Source: Desulfobacteraceae bacterium | Lineage (GTDB): Bacteria > Desulfobacterota > Desulfobacteria > Desulfobacterales > Desulfobacteraceae | Assembly: GCA_024225895.1 (NCBI GenBank) | Contig: JAAEMC010000610.1 | Coordinates: 1-9,065, forward strand | Reading direction: 5' to 3' | Length of the DNA stretch: 9,065 bases | Shown: in pieces, positions 6,016 to 9,065 of the stretch | Numbering within the stretch: position 1 is the stretch's first letter | How the letters are laid out: every line of letters starts with the position of its first letter | Program-made: the position numbers and the translations under genes | Notes under the pieces: generated by a model | Database searches by the model: none | What the model was told of the DNA's origin: nothing | Seen by the model: the letters and a program-made list of their open reading frames with translations, nothing else

Positions 6016-6855
6016 ATGTTATCCATTGGTCTGTCTATAGCCGCCTGCATGGGGTGGGGCATTGCCGATTTTATCGGCGGATATAAAAGCCGCCACTTGC
6101 CCACCTTAACCGTATTGGTTTTTTCAACTATCTCAGGGTTTTTCTGCCTGGGTGTTCTTCTGCTTTTTCAAGGCAACCCTTTTCCCGGAGATCCCATGAT
6201 ATTTTGGGCAATCCCGGCTGGAGGCATCGGCATTGTTGCCATGTTCCTATTATATAAAAGCCTTGCTGTGGGATCCATGTCTGTTCTGGCGCCCATCAGT
6301 GCCACAGGTGTTATTTTGCCGGTAATGTGGGGCGTTATGCAGGGAGATGATCTTTCTCAAGTTAAAATGGCGGGCATTTGTGCTGCAATTTTGGGCAGTA
6401 TTTTGGCAGCCATGGAAAAAGGGCCGGATAATACCAAAAAAAAATGGGCCCAGGGAATTGAACTGGCCTTGGGTGCGGCCGTGTGTATCGGGCTGTATTT
6501 TATTGTTATGGATAATGCCTGCCAGAAAGACCCGTTGTGGGCCACTACCATAATGAGGACCACCACCATAATTTTTCTGATCCCCATGGTTTTCTTTGCC
6601 AGGGCACCGGTTAAAATCCATCCCGGACATTTGCCATTGATCATCTGCATGGGGCTTGTGGATACCCTGGCTGCCTTTTCCTTTGCCCTTGCAACAAGTT
6701 ACGGCATGCTCAGCATTGTTTCAGTCATCAGTTCTCTTTATCCGGCTGTTACCGTTCTTTTATCCACACTTATTGTGGGAGAACGTATCAGAAAGGTACA
6801 AAGTTCCGGTGTGGTGCTGGCTATGATTGGTGTGGTGTTGATTTCCGGGTTTTAA
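6016..6855 (+). CDS. EamA/DMT-family transporter, divergent from LysR gene
   Basis: A 279-residue inner-membrane protein with about ten hydrophobic segments in two EamA halves. The first half begins LSIGLSIAACMGWGIADFIGGY and contains the typical FLLYKSLAVGSMSVLAPISA segment. The second starts around GIELALGAAVCIGLYFIV and ends with SLYPAVTVLLSTLIVGERI and VVLAMIGVVLISGF, the usual family ending with a conserved Glu before the last helix. A charged loop (about 135-145, EKGPDNTKKK) joins the halves. It is not a close copy of the EamA protein at 3994-4878, so a recent duplication is unlikely. ATG 6016 has AAAAAAGGG about 10 bases upstream, an acceptable site. It ends only 10 bases from the converging HDOD gene, and no terminator is visible between them. 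Probable metabolite exporter under control of the adjacent LysR protein; substrate unknown. Confidence 0.87.
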   Translation: MLSIGLSIAACMGWGIADFIGGYKSRHLPTLTVLVFSTISGFFCLGVLLLFQGNPFPGDPMIFWAIPAGGIGIVAMFLLYKSLAVGSMSVLAPISATGVILPVMWGVMQGDDLSQVKMAGICAAILGSILAAMEKGPDNTKKKWAQGIELALGAAVCIGLYFIVMDNACQKDPLWATTIMRTTTIIFLIPMVFFARAPVKIHPGHLPLIICMGLVDTLAAFSFALATSYGMLSIVSVISSLYPAVTVLLSTLIVGERIRKVQSSGVVLAMIGVVLISGF

Positions 6856-6865
6856 GGATATATTT

Positions 6866-7714
6866 CTAGACAATAAGACTGGCAAGATCCTTGGCCTGTT
6901 CAAAGCTGGTTTTGATAATATCCTCCATTTTGTCTTCAGGGATATTATATTCTGATTTGGCAGATTCAATTATATCTTCAATACCGGAATTTGTTTCGGT
7001 TTCCCGTAAAACCGCCACTAGTTTTACCGGTCCTAAGGGTTCATAATCCTTGATTTCTCCATCATGATGGGTTCTGATTCCGGCGGCAATGTTTTCAGGC
7101 AAGCCCCATTCACTACAGATCCAGGAAGCCACTTCTGCATGATCCCATTCAAAGGCCTCTTTTTCCAGTTCGGCAAGATTTCCACCATCCACATACCATT
7201 TTTCAAAAACAGGGTCATAGTCTTTGGGTCGCTGGCAGGCCAGAAAAGGCAGGGCCATGTCCTGCAAAAAACAGATGGTGAAACATTCTGATTCTTTTGC
7301 CGGGCAAAGTATTTGTGAAAGTTCATTTGCAAGCATAGCCCGCTTGGCAGAGGTAAGCCAAAACTCAGCCGGATCATGCCATTGGCAGACTTTTTTAGGA
7401 ATTCCCTTGGAGACACCCACCCCCAATACCAGGGATTCCAATTGTGACAATCCCACCAGGGCGATGGCCTGGGTTAAATTCTCCACTTTTTTACTGGGCG
7501 AAAACGCTGCTGAATTTGCGATTCCTAACAATTTAATGGAAAGACCCGGGTCCAGGGAAAGGGATTGGGCAATCTCAGGAAAAGAAGAATAGGGATTTCT
7601 GATTTTTTGCAGGATCTGCATGATTACTGCCGGAAAGGAAGGCAATTGATATCCTTTTAGTACAGTTTTCAATTTTGCTTTTGGATCAACTTTTTTCTTA
7701 AAAAATGAAAACAT
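6866..7714 (-). CDS. HDOD-domain signalling protein
   Basis: A 282-residue soluble protein made almost entirely of one HDOD domain (about residues 17-220), a non-enzymatic relative of HD phosphohydrolases found in bacterial signalling proteins. Visible landmarks are QLPSFPAVIMQILQ, the strongly conserved SLDPGLSIKLLGIANSAAF, the AIALVGLSQLESLVL helix, and DHAEVASWICSEWGLPENI followed by HH. The usual LLHDIG position reads FLQDMALP, so the HD pair is QD and metal-dependent catalysis is unlikely. The C-terminal ~60 residues are acidic and helical. There is no receiver, GGDEF or kinase domain. Two adjacent ATGs compete; AAAGGA lies 3 bases before the first (7717) and 6 before the second (7714), so I chose 7714. 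The gene starts 14 bases after the stop of the channel gene and is almost surely co-transcribed with it. HDOD proteins act as regulatory or scaffold modules in motility and c-di-GMP-type circuits; the role here is unknown. Confidence 0.9.
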   Translation of the reverse strand: MFSFFKKKVDPKAKLKTVLKGYQLPSFPAVIMQILQKIRNPYSSFPEIAQSLSLDPGLSIKLLGIANSAAFSPSKKVENLTQAIALVGLSQLESLVLGVGVSKGIPKKVCQWHDPAEFWLTSAKRAMLANELSQILCPAKESECFTICFLQDMALPFLACQRPKDYDPVFEKWYVDGGNLAELEKEAFEWDHAEVASWICSEWGLPENIAAGIRTHHDGEIKDYEPLGPVKLVAVLRETETNSGIEDIIESAKSEYNIPEDKMEDIIKTSFEQAKDLASLIV

Positions 7715-7728
7715 CATTTATCCTTTAA

Positions 7729-8823
7729 TTATTCAGCGCGGCGCGCCATTTTATTTCCCAGAATACTTAACAAACCACCTAGGCCCATGTAGCCCGTGAT
7801 AGCCTGAATAATGACAAAAATCTGACCTGTCAAAGAAGCCGGCACAGCATCACCGTAACCCAAAGTGGTTAAAGTCACAATACTAAAATATAGAGGTGAT
7901 AAAATGGTGGCATATTCGCCATAATCCACATCAACAACGCTATATATGGCCGCAAAAAGCAAGGTGACCCCAAAAAGCCATACAAACCAGCGAAATAGGC
8001 TCCTGCCGCAGTCCGAGGTCAGCCACCATACAAAATAAATACTTTTATTCAGTGTTCCCCTGGATCGAAACTCATACAGATAATTTTCATCATCAATATA
8101 TCGTCTCACAAAGTAAGCCCCGCGCAGGTCAAGGCCCCTGATATCGGTTCCAATCCATTCAGCCTTTTTAAAATTTCTAATCCCGATCATCCGGCATTCC
8201 CTCAAATCAGCCAATTCAAAATTGGTCTTATATACATCGCTGTGTTTTAAATCACTTCCCCGAAGATTGGCCCGGGTAAAGATAGCATGGGAAAGATCGG
8301 CTTCTGACATCCTTGAATCAGAGATATTGGCGGCCCTGAAATCCGCACCCTTGAGCATTGAATGGCTCAAGGTGCTTTCACTCAAATCAGAGCTGATCAG
8401 GCTGGTATTAGACATATTTGCACCCCCAAAACCAGCCTGTTTTGCGCTACATTCATTTAAAGAGGCAAAGCTTAAATCAGCACCAAGGAATTCACACCCG
8501 TCCAGGATGGTCTTTTCCAGGCTGGCTCCCTGTAAATTGCAATAGCTTAAATTGGTACCGGCCAGATTTGAGGTCCCTAGATTGGAATGCGAGATATCAT
8601 ACATGGATAAATCCAGGCCTGACAAATCATCATTAATAATATGAATCCCTCTTAAGTCAAGACCGGGCGGCCGTTTAGCATTACCTTTAACACATTTGGT
8701 TTTCAGTGTTTTCACCATGCGGTCATGCAGGGTTGCACCTTTGTCCGGGTCCATTTCAAACCACCGAGATTCTAATTGTTTAATGTCCATGCCAGAATCA
8801 GTAATCTTGAATTTGTTCATCAT
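7729..8823 (-). CDS. Pentapeptide-repeat protein fused to two-helix potassium-channel pore
   Basis: A product of about 364 residues in three parts. Residues ~1-54 are charged and non-repetitive. Residues ~55-236 are pentapeptide repeats of A(D/N)Lxx type (for example NLAGTNLSYCNLQGASL, ADFRAANISDSRMSEADLS), about 36 units predicted to form a right-handed quadrilateral beta-helix in the cytoplasm. The C-terminal ~90 residues are a two-helix ion channel: TM1 (FRWFVWLFGVTLLFAAIYSVV), a pore helix (LSPLYFSIVTL), the potassium selectivity filter TTLGYGD, and TM2 (QIFVIIQAITGYMGLGGLLSIL). No RCK domain is present, so the repeat domain probably replaces it as the gating or assembly module. Codons GTG-ATA-ATG-ATG precede AAC-AAA; none has a strong ribosome binding site, and I chose ATG 8823. 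First gene of an operon with the HDOD gene. Potassium selectivity is inferred from the filter. Confidence 0.9.
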   Translation of the reverse strand: MMNKFKITDSGMDIKQLESRWFEMDPDKGATLHDRMVKTLKTKCVKGNAKRPPGLDLRGIHIINDDLSGLDLSMYDISHSNLGTSNLAGTNLSYCNLQGASLEKTILDGCEFLGADLSFASLNECSAKQAGFGGANMSNTSLISSDLSESTLSHSMLKGADFRAANISDSRMSEADLSHAIFTRANLRGSDLKHSDVYKTNFELADLRECRMIGIRNFKKAEWIGTDIRGLDLRGAYFVRRYIDDENYLYEFRSRGTLNKSIYFVWWLTSDCGRSLFRWFVWLFGVTLLFAAIYSVVDVDYGEYATILSPLYFSIVTLTTLGYGDAVPASLTGQIFVIIQAITGYMGLGGLLSILGNKMARRAE

Positions 8824-8876
8824 TATCACTATTTTTTTCGGGTTGATGCGAAAAGATTTTCATATTGATCTATATA

Positions 8877-8888
8877 TCTAAATTTAGA
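8877..8888. promoter_or_regulatory. 12-bp perfect palindrome over the predicted transcription start
   Basis: TCTAAATTTAGA is its own reverse complement. It starts 3 bases downstream of the -10 and covers the predicted start (near 8884) of the channel-HDOD operon, a typical position for a repressor operator. A palindrome of this length in AT-rich DNA can arise by chance. Confidence 0.35.
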
Positions 8889-8890
8889 AT

Positions 8891-8919
8891 ATTATACCCT
8901 TGGAATCGCCAATAGTCCA
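8891..8919 (-). promoter_or_regulatory. Promoter candidate of the channel-HDOD operon
   Basis: On the minus strand TGGACT (8919-8914, 4 of 6 matches to TTGACA), a 17-base spacer and a perfect TATAAT (8896-8891) are found. Transcription would start near 8884, leaving a leader of about 60 bases before ATG 8823. No better candidate is visible upstream of the channel gene. Confidence 0.55.
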
Positions 8920-8996
8920 GTCAATCAAAAAAGAGCAGTTGGGCAGGAGCGGATAAACTTGGCATAAATTTATATCTTTTAATTTGCCTAAGCTCT

Positions 8997-9023
8997 GTAA
9001 AGCATTTGGTACAAATGCTTTAC
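8997..9023. repeat. Perfect 12-bp-stem inverted repeat, unassigned
   Basis: GTAAAGCATTTG (8997-9008) and CAAATGCTTTAC (9012-9023) pair perfectly around the 3-base loop GTA. No T-run follows on either strand, so it is not a standard terminator. It stands about 80 bases upstream of the channel operon promoter. It may be a dispersed palindromic element, a cruciform or protein-binding site, or the 3' end of a gene beyond the window. The rest of 8920-9065 shows no gene. Confidence 0.5.
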
Positions 9024-9065
9024 GGCCCTTATGCAAAGCAAAGACTTTTGTTGCGTTTACCTTTA

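Noticed and set aside
7033..7416. Minus-strand frame of 127 codons inside the HDOD gene
   Set aside because: Same-strand out-of-frame shadow without start context; the HDOD frame is strongly supported by conserved motifs.
7729..8823. Pentapeptide channel as a toxin or anti-phage effector
   Set aside because: No sensor, nucleotide cyclase, protease or immunity partner of a known defence type is adjacent, and the HDOD neighbour suggests signalling instead. Nothing positive supports defence.

Overview
The window reads as ordinary bacterial chromosome of moderate-to-low GC (about 40% by eye). Six genes look intact, one hydrolase is a 5'-truncated remnant, and the intergenic stretches are AT-rich with several hairpins. 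The mix of a HDOD signalling protein, a pentapeptide-repeat potassium channel, EamA transporters and large secreted proteins with fibronectin-like repeats suggests a Gram-negative environmental bacterium. A sulfate-reducing Desulfobacterota lineage is my best guess, but that is an inference from gene content and not a sequence match. I see no phage, insertion sequence, CRISPR array, tRNA or rRNA.

Left part (1-3850). Bases 1-354 hold no gene I can support. A secreted protein with a fibronectin-like C-terminal domain (490-1263, minus) ends upstream of a convincing Rho-independent terminator (355-393). Its upstream region carries three copies of ATTACCAA in 11-bp steps. Next comes the C-terminal third of an alpha/beta hydrolase (dienelactone-hydrolase-like, 1412-1804, minus) that has lost its nucleophile half. 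Running away from it is a secreted zinc metallopeptidase of the M64 (IgA peptidase) type with two C-terminal repeats (1956-3800, plus), closed by a hairpin terminator at 3829-3852.

Middle part (3994-6855). A LysR-type regulator (minus) lies between two EamA/DMT-family transporters. One is downstream on the same strand, the other is transcribed divergently. The 114-bp divergent region holds a perfect 9-bp inverted repeat, a T-N11-A dyad and candidate -10 elements for both directions, arranged as expected for LysR-type control of the divergent transporter and of the regulator itself. Exporter function for metabolites or amino acids is a family-level expectation; no substrate can be read from the sequence.

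Right part (6866-9065). A two-gene minus-strand operon encodes a pentapeptide-repeat protein fused to a two-helix potassium-channel pore (TLGYGD filter) and, 14 bases later, a HDOD-domain protein. A good promoter candidate with a perfect TATAAT lies at 8891-8919, with a 12-bp palindrome over the predicted transcription start. The last 100 bases contain a perfect 12-bp-stem hairpin not tied to any gene in view.

The best leads for something less described are the channel-HDOD operon and the M64 protease with its Cys-hairpin repeats. I do not see convincing evidence for a wholly new multi-gene system.
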